Origin: Mobiluncus porci
GTDB taxonomy: Bacteria; Actinomycetota; Actinomycetes; Actinomycetales; Actinomycetaceae
NCBI RefSeq assembly: GCF_009695935.1
Contig: NZ_VUMY01000020.1
Span: 1 to 41,067, forward strand
Reading direction: 5' to 3'
DNA length: 41,067 nt
Of this stretch, positions 34,063 through 41,067 are shown one piece after another. Both the position numbers and the translations under genes were made by a program. Position 1 is the stretch's first letter, and every line of letters starts with the position of its first letter. The notes below the pieces were generated by a model, which saw only the letters and a program-made list of their open reading frames with translations, searched no databases and had not been told where the DNA came from.

Positions 34063-34282
34063 ATTTGTCACCTCGTCCTGTCAGGGGCCGCAGCCCGTTT
34101 TCCAAACTTTGGAGCAATCGCACGATTCGTACGTCCCTATTGTTCCACATTTTCTGTTACTTATGTGAATACTGAGGTTTTAAACTTACCGCGAAACAGG
34201 GACAAACTGGTAATCCGAACGGTCCTTGAGGTGAATTTTCGCCAAATTTTTGAACCCACGCGTCGTAATTTTCGAGTATCTG

Positions 34283-34585
34283 TCAAGCCAACACATTAAA
34301 AAACAGCCAAACACACAGTCGTTGTCCCACAATCAGCAGGATAAATAAGACAAGGAATCCCAGGTCAAGAGCGATTCCACCGATTCTCAGCGGCGGGATG
34401 AGCCTGCCAAAGAACCGTACCGGCGGGTCGGTAAGGGAGTAGACGAAGTTCGCAATAACGAGAATTGCCCCTTTGGGGCGCCAATCGCGGGAGAGAATAC
34501 TAATCCAATCCAGTACTACGCGCATCATCAGAATGAACATGTAGACGGAAAACGCGTAATAGATAATGAACCCTACTGTGTACAC
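34283..34585 (-). CDS. YggT-family membrane protein
   Basis: A 100-residue integral membrane protein with three to four hydrophobic segments and the YggT features MRVVLDWIS and YSLTDPPVRFFGRLIPP. The family is conserved between sepF and divIVA in Gram-positives and is linked to division or osmotic behaviour, without a defined activity. The start is GTG 34585; an in-frame TAG lies three codons upstream, which leaves no longer option. Confidence 0.9.
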   Translation of the reverse strand: MYTVGFIIYYAFSVYMFILMMRVVLDWISILSRDWRPKGAILVIANFVYSLTDPPVRFFGRLIPPLRIGGIALDLGFLVLFILLIVGQRLCVWLFFNVLA

Positions 34586-34669
34586 CCCCTTATCCTACTG
34601 GGTAGCGAGGGAACTTAGCCAAACGAGAGGCTTCCCTTAGTGGTGCTTTCCCTCGTTAGGGGTGCGCAA

Positions 34670-34700
34670 AGTCGGTCAACTGCGGGGCAGCCGACCGACT
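34670..34700. repeat. Inverted repeat downstream of sepF
   Basis: AGTCGGTC (34670-34677) pairs with GACCGACT (34693-34700) in the gap between sepF and yggT. A second pair, GCGAGGGAA and TTCCCTCG, lies at about 34605-34655. They may cause partial termination inside the cluster; no T-tract is present. Confidence 0.45.
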
Positions 34701-34717
34701 GGGCATTTGCGGAATGT

Positions 34718-35185
34718 TTAATATTTCGAAGGCAGGAAAGACGAACGCTGCGGCGTGTCGTTTACCGTCTTGATGTTCTTCGGAGTCAAGAGGAACACGC
34801 GATCACTCACGACTTCGAGTTGCCCTTCTAGGCCGTAACAAAGACCCGCCACGAAATCGACCATCCGCTGGCCTTCCGGCTTATCCATGTGGTTCAGGTT
34901 CAAGATAACCGGAACATTTTCGCGCAGGTAATCGCCGATTTCTGGGGCATCAGAGTAGCTCATCGGCTTGGAAGTTTTAATGCGGTCAATGACCTGAGCC
35001 GGAGCCGGAGCTTCCGTCACCGCAACGTCCGGTTTTTCCGGCGCTTCTACCTCTGTAGAGCGCGGAAATTCGTGAACTTCCCCTAGCGGGGCATCTTCCA
35101 TTTCTTCGTATTCATCTTCATAATCAGCGGCGGTTGGCTCACGCAGCCCCACCTTTTCAAGCACATTGCGAAGTGCACTACCCAT
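34718..35185 (-). CDS. sepF: Cell division protein SepF
   Basis: SepF anchors FtsZ to the membrane and is essential in many actinobacteria that lack FtsA. The 155-residue protein has an amphipathic N-terminus (MGSALRNVLEKVGLRE), an acidic linker, and the C-terminal SepF fold with YSDAPEIGDYLRENVPVILNLNHMD and RMVDFVAGLCYGLEG. ATG 35185 has GGGGAGAG upstream. It lies beside its partner ftsZ, separated by a strong hairpin. Confidence 0.96.
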   Translation of the reverse strand: MGSALRNVLEKVGLREPTAADYEDEYEEMEDAPLGEVHEFPRSTEVEAPEKPDVAVTEAPAPAQVIDRIKTSKPMSYSDAPEIGDYLRENVPVILNLNHMDKPEGQRMVDFVAGLCYGLEGQLEVVSDRVFLLTPKNIKTVNDTPQRSSFLPSKY

Positions 35186-35300
35186 ATTCTCTCCCCTAGG
35201 TTGTTGCCGAAATATTTGGTAACTGTCATTGAGATTAGGGCATCAGGTCGAGTTTTCCGCGGAATTCCTCTCGGAGTGTCGCTTTTTCCGCTACCAAAAC

Positions 35301-35332
35301 CGCGCAGCCGCTGAACTTTCAACAGCTGCGCG
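35301..35332 (-). terminator. Hairpin terminator between ftsZ and sepF (possibly bidirectional)
   Basis: CGCGCAGC (35301-35308) pairs with GCTGCGCG (35325-35332), and the loop carries TGAA/TTCA that can extend it. On the minus strand GTTTTGG follows, on the plus strand ATTTTTA. It should reduce or end ftsZ read-through into sepF. Confidence 0.75.
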
Positions 35333-35360
35333 ATTTTTAGGGAGGGAGAGAGGAAAAGCT

Positions 35361-36935
35361 TTATCTCAAGAAGTCCGGTATGTCTAACTCATCATTCGAA
35401 GTGATGTCATCAAACACCTGCGGTAGGCGCAGAGCCGGAGCAGTCTGTTCCCGCGAAGAATCCACATAGTTCGGCACCGTGGAAGCATCGGGAGAAACCG
35501 GACGAATCCCGCTCGTCACGGCCAAGGGCTCCTTTTTCGCATCGGGAATTCCCGCAATACCGGTGAGTTTCACTTCTGGTTTGTGGTGAGATTCTCCCCC
35601 AGTCTTTTGCTTTCCAATAGGTTCGGAACCGGCGGGAAATTTCGGAACCCGCAAATCCGGAACTTTAGGAATAGAACCCGTTTCCGGCGCAGAATCCACG
35701 GGAGAAGCGGAAGACTCGGGGGCAGCGGGCGTCACGTCCGCAGGTGCGGCAGGCGCTTCCTTGGCGCGGTGTTCTGCCAGGCGAGCGGCCACGGAATCAA
35801 CGTTTCCCTCTGTCGCGGCAGACGGCTTAGCGGCCTGACCCGTGGAAGTCGGAGTTGCCGCGGCAAGTCGCGGATCTCCCCCACTGTGAGGTCCAGGCAC
35901 GGCGTGACTAGGAGCCGCCGCCACCGGCTTGGCCGGACGGACGCCAACACTAGAAGTTGCCCCAGTTGCGGCAGTGGACTTTGCGGACGGCTCGTCTTTC
36001 CCTTCGAAACCGGCAGCAATCACGGTTACTCGAATTTCGTCGCCGAAAGTCTCATTAGTGGCAAAGCCGACAATAACGTTGGCCTCCGGGTCGGCAAGTT
36101 CCCGCACCAACTGCGCAGCCTGGTTCAACTCGCCCATACCGAGATCGGAGCCACCCTGGAAGAACATGAGGATGCGGTTCGCGCCGTTCATGGAAGTTTC
36201 CAGCAAAGGCGAAGATATCGCCATTTCCACCGCGTCCAAGGCGCGCTCGGGTCCGGTGGCGGTGCCGATACCCATCAAGGCGGTCTTCGCGTCTTTCAGC
36301 GTCGTGGTCACATCCGCAAAGTCGACGTTTATCGTTCCGGGGATGGTGATGATTTCGGTAATACCTTGGACGGAGGCTTGCAGCACCTGGTCAGCAGCGC
36401 GGAAGGCCTCCAACACGGAGAGGTTGGCCTCGGTCGAATCGAGCAAACGTTCGTTCGGAATCACAATCAAGGCATCGACTTGTTCGCGCAAAGCCTCGAT
36501 TCCACGTTCGGCTTGCTGCTCACGGCGACGTCCCTCGAAGGAGAACGGGCGCGTCACGACACCAATGGTCAAGGCGCCCAACTCGCGGGCGATTCCCGCC
36601 ACAATCGGGGCACCGCCGGTACCCGTACCGCCGCCTTCACCGGCAGTGACGAAGACCATGTTGGAGCCTTCGAGAACCTCACGAATCTCATCTTCATGGT
36701 CCGAGGCAGCCTTCTTGCCGACCTCAGGATCCGCGCCGGCACCGAGACCGCGGGTGTGCTCGCGACCGATTTCAAGTTTCACATCAGCATCGCTCATTAA
36801 AAGCGCTTGGGCGTCCGTGTTCACCGCGATGAACTCGACGCCGCGAAGATTGGCTTCAATCATGCGATTCACGGCATTTACACCGCCGCCGCCGACCCCG
36901 ACGACACGAATAACTGCCAGAGGTGCTGCTTCCAT
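35361..36935 (-). CDS. ftsZ: Cell division GTPase FtsZ
   Basis: FtsZ polymerises into the Z-ring. The 524-residue protein has the tubulin signature GGGTGTG (101-107), the T7 loop NVDFADV (203-209), the globular core to about 311, then an unusually long Pro/Ala/Ser-rich linker (about 312-510), and the conserved C-terminal peptide DELDIPDFLR that binds SepF and similar partners. Most bacterial FtsZ proteins are 350-450 residues. ATG 36935 has GGGGAG upstream. A 9-bp inverted repeat lies 15 bases before the start. Confidence 0.98.
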   Translation of the reverse strand: MEAAPLAVIRVVGVGGGGVNAVNRMIEANLRGVEFIAVNTDAQALLMSDADVKLEIGREHTRGLGAGADPEVGKKAASDHEDEIREVLEGSNMVFVTAGEGGGTGTGGAPIVAGIARELGALTIGVVTRPFSFEGRRREQQAERGIEALREQVDALIVIPNERLLDSTEANLSVLEAFRAADQVLQASVQGITEIITIPGTINVDFADVTTTLKDAKTALMGIGTATGPERALDAVEMAISSPLLETSMNGANRILMFFQGGSDLGMGELNQAAQLVRELADPEANVIVGFATNETFGDEIRVTVIAAGFEGKDEPSAKSTAATGATSSVGVRPAKPVAAAPSHAVPGPHSGGDPRLAAATPTSTGQAAKPSAATEGNVDSVAARLAEHRAKEAPAAPADVTPAAPESSASPVDSAPETGSIPKVPDLRVPKFPAGSEPIGKQKTGGESHHKPEVKLTGIAGIPDAKKEPLAVTSGIRPVSPDASTVPNYVDSSREQTAPALRLPQVFDDITSNDELDIPDFLR

Positions 36936-36950
36936 TTTTCTCCCCTTCCA

Positions 36951-36979
36951 ACTTTAACCTTCAACATTAGGGTTAAAGT
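36951..36979. promoter_or_regulatory. 9-bp inverted repeat directly upstream of ftsZ
   Basis: ACTTTAACC (36951-36959) and GGTTAAAGT (36971-36979) are exact inverted copies with 11 bases between, so centres are 20 bases apart, about two helical turns. It lies 16 bases before the ftsZ ATG. Such spacing suits a dimeric repressor, or a hairpin in the ftsZ 5' UTR. No known binding site was recognised. Confidence 0.6.
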
Positions 36980-37062
36980 CTGGTAGCCCTGTTGACGCAG
37001 GAAATTTAGTGGAGTTTCTCTCGAAACAGGCCGAAGCAAGCCGGTGTGTCGCGAAATGCGGA

Positions 37063-37091
37063 TTTCAAAGACTTGGTAAGAAGAATATAGA
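37063..37091 (+). promoter_or_regulatory. Likely promoter of the amino-acid ABC operon
   Basis: A -35-like TTTCAA (37063-37068) and -10-like TATAGA (37086-37091) are separated by 17 bases. They lie about 40 bases before the start codon of the solute-binding protein gene. The -35 match is modest. Confidence 0.45.
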
Positions 37092-37131
37092 CTTCCCTTA
37101 TCCAGACCCTTTATTGAAAGAGAAAACAATT

Positions 37132-37983
37132 ATGAGTTTGAAGAAGATATCAGCGCTCTTCGGCGCCGCGATTCTGGCTGTGACTTTGAGCGCTTGTGGC
37201 GGAACTGGCGCCGACAACAAGGCCGACTCCAACAACAACGCGAACGGAAAAACCGCAGCCAACACTGCGAAAGCCGAAGGCGATAACTTCACGGTCGGCT
37301 TCGACGCTAACTTCCCTCCCTACGGCTATAAAGACGAAAAAACCGGCGAATACGTTGGATTTGACCTTGACCTCGCCGCGGAAGTAGCGAAGCGTAACGG
37401 GTGGAAACTCGTAAAGCAGCCCATCGACTGGGATGCGAAGGATATGGAGTTGAACTCCGGCACTATTGATTGCCTCTGGAACGGCTTTACCATCAACGGC
37501 CGAGAGGACAAATACACCTGGTCAAAGCCCTACGTGGATAACTCGATTGTTTTTGTCACCAAGACGGCTGACAAGATTGCCGACACTAAGGGGCTCGCAG
37601 GTAAGAATGTTCTCGTACAGGCCGATTCTTCCGCTCTAGCCGCACTCAAAGATGAGAACAAGCAAGATCTCGTGAGCTCTTTTGCGAGTTTGACCGAGGT
37701 TCCCGACTACAACCAGGCCTTCATGAATATCGAGGCTGGCGCGGCTGACGCGGTGGCGGTTGACGTGGGCGTAGCTAAGTACCAGCTCAGCCAGCGCGAA
37801 GCAGGTCTGTTCACGATTATGGAACCGCCTTTCAGCTCCGAACAATACGGTGTCGGTTTCAAACTCGGAAATGAGGCGCTGCGCGACCAGGTCCAGAAAT
37901 CCCTTGATGAGATGATTTCAGACGGCACGTTTATGGAACTGGCTAAGAAGTACGAGCTCGAAACTGCGGTTATAGCCAAGTAG
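37132..37983 (+). CDS. Polar amino-acid ABC transporter, solute-binding lipoprotein
   Basis: An extracellular substrate-binding protein of family 3, tethered to the membrane. The 283-residue precursor has a lipoprotein signal with lipobox LSAC (C at residue about 22) and then an Asn/Ala-rich flexible linker. The mature domain shows FTVGFDANFPPYGYKDEKTG and GEYVGFDLDLAAEVAKRNG, the family 3 signature, then INGREDKYTWSKPY and a typical C-terminus. The substrate (Glu, Gln, Asp, Cys or similar) cannot be told by eye. ATG 37132 has an AAAGAG site. The permease ATG follows immediately after its stop. Confidence 0.95.
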   Translation: MSLKKISALFGAAILAVTLSACGGTGADNKADSNNNANGKTAANTAKAEGDNFTVGFDANFPPYGYKDEKTGEYVGFDLDLAAEVAKRNGWKLVKQPIDWDAKDMELNSGTIDCLWNGFTINGREDKYTWSKPYVDNSIVFVTKTADKIADTKGLAGKNVLVQADSSALAALKDENKQDLVSSFASLTEVPDYNQAFMNIEAGAADAVAVDVGVAKYQLSQREAGLFTIMEPPFSSEQYGVGFKLGNEALRDQVQKSLDEMISDGTFMELAKKYELETAVIAK

Positions 37984-38637
37984 ATGAGCGACTGGTCCTT
38001 TCTTCCCGAGCTGGCCCTGGGGTCGGTGAACAGCGTCCTTATCTTCGTGTTGACTTTGGCGCTGTCTCTGCCCCTGGGTCTGCTCGTGTATGCCGGGCGG
38101 GTCTCGCCGTTCAAACCGCTGGCTTGGCTCGTCCAGTTTTATATCTCCGTGATGCGCGGCACCCCACTCATGTTGCAGTTGATGGTGGTGTATTTCGGGC
38201 CGTATTACCTCTTCGGGATCCAGATTTCCGCAGCCTACCGCTTCTATGCCGTCATTATCGCTTTTGCGATTAACTATGCCGCTTATTTTGCCGAGATCTA
38301 CCGCGGCGGGTTCCAGGCCATTCCCGTGGGGCAATCGGAGGCTGCTTTCGTGTTGGGATATTCACGGGCGCGCACGTTCTTTACGATTAAACTTCCACAA
38401 ATGTTTCGCACGGTCCTGCCTTCGATTACCAACGAGGTCATCACTTTGGTCAAGGACACCTCGCTGGCCTTCGCAATCTCTTACGCCGAGATGTTTACCT
38501 TGGCGAAACAGTACGCTTCCACTACTGCGTCAATGTCGCCGTTTATTGCCGCGGCAGTGTTTTATTACGTGTTCAACATCGTGGTGGCTCTATTTATGGA
38601 TTGGTTTGAAAAGCGCGTGAGCAAGTACGCGATTTAG
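37984..38637 (+). CDS. Polar amino-acid ABC transporter, permease
   Basis: A 217-residue His/Glu/Gln/Arg-type permease with about five membrane helices. It has the family opening LALGSVNSVLIFVLTLALSL, the conserved MRGTPLMLQL, AYFAEIYRGGFQAIPVGQSE (the ATPase-coupling EAA-like loop), and QMFRTVLPSITNEVITLVKDTSLA. The ATG directly abuts the stop of the binding protein. One permease gene suggests a homodimeric channel. Confidence 0.96.
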   Translation: MSDWSFLPELALGSVNSVLIFVLTLALSLPLGLLVYAGRVSPFKPLAWLVQFYISVMRGTPLMLQLMVVYFGPYYLFGIQISAAYRFYAVIIAFAINYAAYFAEIYRGGFQAIPVGQSEAAFVLGYSRARTFFTIKLPQMFRTVLPSITNEVITLVKDTSLAFAISYAEMFTLAKQYASTTASMSPFIAAAVFYYVFNIVVALFMDWFEKRVSKYAI

Positions 38638-38654
38638 GGGTGAACAGGGTAGAT

Positions 38655-39422
38655 ATGGACGCACTCAAGATTTCCAATATGCAAAAGTCCTTCGGGGATC
38701 TGGAGGTTCTCAAAGGGGTTTCTCTGGCGGTTTCGCCGGGCGAGGTTCTGGCTGTGCTGGGACCGAGCGGGTCGGGAAAGTCGACTTTACTTCGCTGCGC
38801 GACGTTCTTGGACCAGATGGACTCAGGCGAGGTTTCGTATTTCGGCGAGGTCGCTTTGGCAAAGGAAAACGGCGTGAAGACTTCGAAAGGCGATGAGAAG
38901 CGATTCCGCCACGATTTCGGACTTGTGTTCCAAAACTTCAACTTATTCCCCCACTGGACCGTGATGCGCAACTTGATTGACGCGCCGGTGAAGGTACAAA
39001 AGCGCGATGCGTCCGAGGTTCGGGAGGAAGCCCAAGGGCTGCTGGCGCGCATGAATCTCGCCGACAAGGGCGAGTCCTATCCTTCGGAACTCTCTGGCGG
39101 GCAAAAGCAGCGGGTGGCGATTGCGCGGGCTCTGGCTTTGCACCCGAAGATGTTGTTTTTTGATGAACCGACGTCTGCTTTGGACCCGGAACTTACCGGC
39201 GAGATTCTCGCGATTATTCGGTCGTTGGCCGAGGAAAAGATGACGATGGTGATTGTCACTCACGAGATGGAGTTCGCTGCCGGCGTCGCGGACCGCGCCG
39301 TGTTTATGGATGGCGGGCGGGTCCTCGAAGAAGGCCCGGCTGATGAGCTCATTCACCACCCCACCCAGGAGCGCACCAAGCAGTTCTTGAACAAGCTCCG
39401 CGGCGAAACGAGACGGGCGTAG
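38655..39422 (+). CDS. Polar amino-acid ABC transporter, ATP-binding protein
   Basis: A 255-residue ATPase of the GlnQ type that drives the importer. Walker A is GPSGSGKSTLLR, the signature LSGGQKQRVAIARAL, Walker B MLFFDEPTSALDP, and the switch His is in VIVTHEMEF. I chose ATG 38655 (MDALKISNMQKSF) with AGGG upstream; a GTG at 38640 is in frame. It is the last gene of the operon, followed by a palindrome and decayed DNA. Confidence 0.96.
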   Translation: MDALKISNMQKSFGDLEVLKGVSLAVSPGEVLAVLGPSGSGKSTLLRCATFLDQMDSGEVSYFGEVALAKENGVKTSKGDEKRFRHDFGLVFQNFNLFPHWTVMRNLIDAPVKVQKRDASEVREEAQGLLARMNLADKGESYPSELSGGQKQRVAIARALALHPKMLFFDEPTSALDPELTGEILAIIRSLAEEKMTMVIVTHEMEFAAGVADRAVFMDGGRVLEEGPADELIHHPTQERTKQFLNKLRGETRRA

Positions 39423-39441
39423 AGACACCAATTCGATGAAA

Positions 39442-39455
39442 GTATTAATTAATAC
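39442..39455. repeat. Perfect 14-bp AT-rich palindrome
   Basis: GTATTAATTAATAC lies 20 bases after the ABC ATPase stop codon. It is fully self-complementary. It may be an operator or integration target, but no promoter is evident beside it. Confidence 0.6.
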
Positions 39456-39501
39456 ACTTCCTGTGCAGTAATTATGACACGATTACCTCAATAAAGCACT
39501 C

Positions 39502-39591
39502 CTATTTCGCCCAGGTGATTTCGACGCGGCCGTCAGGCGTAGCCTACTTGGCCCAAGTAATCTCCACGCGGCGGTTCAGCGCCTTGCCTTA
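39502..39591 (-). pseudogene. Two in-frame copies of an OmpA-like C-terminal tail (gene debris)
   Basis: On the minus strand one frame reads GKALNRRVEITWAK then TAG (39544-39546), and directly after it, still in the same frame, ATPDGRVEITWAK then TAG (39502-39504). The sequence NRRVEI before the stop is the usual end of OmpA/MotB-like peptidoglycan-binding domains. No start or remaining domain exists upstream (TAA at 39589-39591). A related third tail is at 40760-40813. These look like remnants of a gene whose 3' end was repeatedly duplicated. Confidence 0.55.
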
Positions 39592-39647
39592 TGCACAGCA
39601 CCGATTCTTATCCCCGCCAATCCATTGTTAACTGGTAGATTTGAGGA

Positions 39648-40766
39648 GTGAGCCCTTTAGAAGAAAGCCCGTTTGAGCGCTAAAACCGCGAGTCAGGCGA
39701 GCGAGCTCGGCGAGCCTATTACTGGGCAACCGCGGTAGGGCTCCAAGACGTGGATCACCTTGAAACCAGCCAATATCTTGAAGACTTGGCTCGTCGCCAC
39801 ATTGAAGGCGAAGTCTCCTCCGCTCAAGCAGGCGAGCTCATTGAAAGCTATTACCGCGAAGAGTCCCGGCACGAGACTGGTGATGCGACACAAGCAAGCC
39901 GCGAGCGGGAAGCGGATCTCGTGGCCACGCGCATCACGCGGCTTTTAGAAAAGAGAAACTTCACCTTTTCGAGCGATTAATTATTCAAAATTCACCGCGA
40001 GTTATTCACCGAGATTTACGACTTTGCCGGGCGCCCGCGAGGCTTCAATATCGTTAAATCCGAGTGGGTTCTTGACGGCGACACCGTCACTTACGGGGAC
40101 GCGCCCGCAATTGAGGAAACCCTCGATTACGACCTGGCTCGTGAGGCAAATTTTGATTACAGCGGTATCGGCAAGTCCGAGCGGATTGCCCACCTCGCAA
40201 GGTTCGTCGCGGACCTGTGGCAGATTCACCCCTTCGCCGAGGGCAACACCCGCACCGTCGCGGTTTTCTTCATCAAATATCTGGACGTCCTCGGGCTCGG
40301 TGTCACTAAGGACACTTTCTTGAAACACTCCTGGTTTTTCCGCAGCGCCCTGGCTCGCGCCAACTATCGCAACCGCCTGTTGAATAATGAACCCACCGAC
40401 GAGTTCCTGGTCTTGTTCTTGCGCCATCTCTTTGGCGAAAACGGATTGGATCTCTCAAACCGAACCATGCATATCAGCGGGGCATGGAACAGCGCAGCGA
40501 GCAGAAAACCGGACATTGGAGAGGAAAAACCGGACATTGTCGACCTGTTCCCGAGGCTCGCCACTTTCCACAGCAACACCCGTCAACACGCCTTGACGCT
40601 TTTTGAAACCTTCGGGAGCGAGGGGATTTTTGGTCGCGGTGCCGTAATCGAGCTTATCGGGCTCTCGCCTTCCGCGGCTTCAGAACTACTGGCGAAACTC
40701 CGCAACGCGGGTGTGATTATTCCCGTCAACGGTCATGGCAAAAGCAAATATCGCTTCGCTATTTAA
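39648..40766 (+). pseudogene. Fic-family (AMPylase/NMPylase) gene interrupted by two in-frame TAA codons
   Basis: From GTG 39648 (after GAGGAG) to TAA 40764-40766 one frame of 373 codons encodes a full Fic protein. The N-terminal part (YYWATAVGLQDVDHLETS, HIEGEVSS) resembles a VbhA-like inhibitory helix domain. The middle has IHRELFTEIYDFAGRPRGFN and EWVLDGDTVTYGD, and the catalytic motif HPFAEGNTRT is at 40227-40256. A C-terminal winged-helix-like region ends SKYRFAI. Two TAA codons break it: 39681-39683 (codon 12) and 39978-39980 (codon 111, where FSPDELLKIHREL would be expected). No ATG, GTG or TTG lies in frame between the second stop and the catalytic motif, so the active domain should not be translated. 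The frame is otherwise uninterrupted, so inactivation looks recent. Confidence 0.88.
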
Positions 40767-40813
40767 CCCAGGTGATTTCGACGCGGCGGGCGTAGCCGGC
40801 GGGGTCGAGCGTA
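40760..40813 (-). pseudogene. Third OmpA-like C-terminal tail remnant
   Basis: The minus strand reads LDPAGYARRVEITWVK then TAG at 40760-40762, matching the tails near 39.5 kb. It overlaps the 3' end of the broken Fic gene in the opposite direction, and upstream it runs into repeat copy B. No further domain is seen. Confidence 0.5.
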
Positions 40814-40885
40814 GCCACCGGGTCGGACCTCTCCGGTGTAGTGAGCGCAGCGAACGTAATCGGAAGGGTCTGACTCCGTGGTTCC
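40807..40885. repeat. Palindromic dispersed repeat, copy B
   Basis: The unit matches copy A at 28030-28110 along its length, including TCTCCGGTGTAGTGA and CGGAAGGGTCTGA. Its arms CCACCGGGTCGGACC (40815-40829) and GGTCTGACTCCGTGG (40867-40881) pair with two G·U wobbles and one mismatch. Changes in the arms mostly keep pairing possible, as expected for a structured element. Confidence 0.8.
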
Positions 40886-40947
40886 AGCGCCGTAGATTAG
40901 CGATCCTAACCCAGGAGAATATCGCCCGCAGTGGAAATAGTGCGGTG

Positions 40948-41067
40948 TCAAGTGGTGAGTGCAACATTGAGTGCTTCGGCGGGGTTTTGCCAGCCGAGGG
41001 TTTCGCGGGGGCGGATGTTTAGAAGGTGTTGCATTTCTGTGATGTCGTCGTCGCTGATTTTTCTGAA
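40948..41067 (-). mobile_element. IS30-family transposase, C-terminal end (cut by the window edge)
   Basis: The last 39 residues are visible, with LLNIRPRETLGWQNPAEAL, the conserved end of IS30-family transposases (N-x-R-P-R-x-x-L-x-x-x-x-P-x-E). The stop is TGA at 40948-40950. GTGCGGTGTCAAGT around it probably belongs to the terminal inverted repeat, since IS30 stops often lie within it. The DDE core lies beyond the window. Confidence 0.88.

Noticed and set aside
35583-36800. Long plus-strand frames opposite ftsZ
   Set aside because: Arg-rich or Ser-rich translations without domains; ftsZ is certain on the minus strand.
39648-40766. Programmed stop-codon readthrough in the Fic gene
   Set aside because: TAA is the least leaky stop, it ends many other genes here, and no recoding structure was seen around either site; simple decay is more likely.
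1-41067. tRNA, rRNA or CRISPR arrays
   Set aside because: No cloverleaf with a conserved T-loop, no rRNA stretch and no regularly spaced short direct repeats were found by eye on either strand.

Overview
The window looks like chromosome from a moderately GC-rich Actinomycetota, most likely the Actinomycetaceae (Mobiluncus- or Varibaculum-like). The pointers are the ftsZ–sepF–yggT–divIVA–lspA–rluD–dnaE order, a PriA-type HisA inside a compact his operon, the infC–rpmI–rplT–rRNA methylase operon, and a three-gene tatB–tatA–tatC set. The genus is inferred from gene content and style, not from a database search.

Left part (1–7.6 kb). A secreted protein gene (517–1824) has a middle segment resembling aerolysin/ETX-MTX2 pore formers, a long AT-rich upstream region and a strong terminator. 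The thiol peroxidase gene tpx follows. Positions 2.45–3.3 kb are a scar: the C-terminal half of a bacteriocin-type ABC ATPase, fragments of an IS3-like element and a 12-bp inverted repeat. The minus strand then carries infC (apparent AUU start, about 200-residue basic tail), rpmI, rplT and a SpoU methylase, and upstream of these the Tat translocase operon.

Middle part (7.8–21.8 kb). A divergent membrane pyrophosphatase (hppA) is followed by a glycosyltransferase. From 11.5 kb comes an accessory island: a Phd/YefM–PIN toxin-antitoxin pair, a second antitoxin–PIN pair facing it tail to tail, an SpxB-type pyruvate oxidase, and a complete four-gene type I Wadjet (JetABCD) anti-plasmid SMC system with overlapping genes.

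Right core (21.8–37 kb). All genes here are on the minus strand: sseB, hisA/priA, hisH, an unknown acidic protein, hisB, hisC, hisD, then dnaE, rluD, lspA, divIVA, yggT, sepF and ftsZ. The his genes overlap or nearly touch. The dnaE–ftsZ block is a lipoprotein-processing and polar growth/division cluster. A palindromic repeat lies between dnaE and hisD.

Right end (37–41 kb). A three-gene polar amino-acid ABC importer reads rightward. After it lies a decayed zone: three short copies of one OmpA-like C-terminal tail, a Fic gene broken by two in-frame TAA codons, a second copy of the palindromic repeat, and the C-terminus of an IS30-family transposase cut by the window edge.

The best candidates for unusual biology are the Wadjet/toxin-antitoxin island, the secreted pore-former-like protein, the IF3 tail with its AUU start, and the dispersed hairpin repeat.
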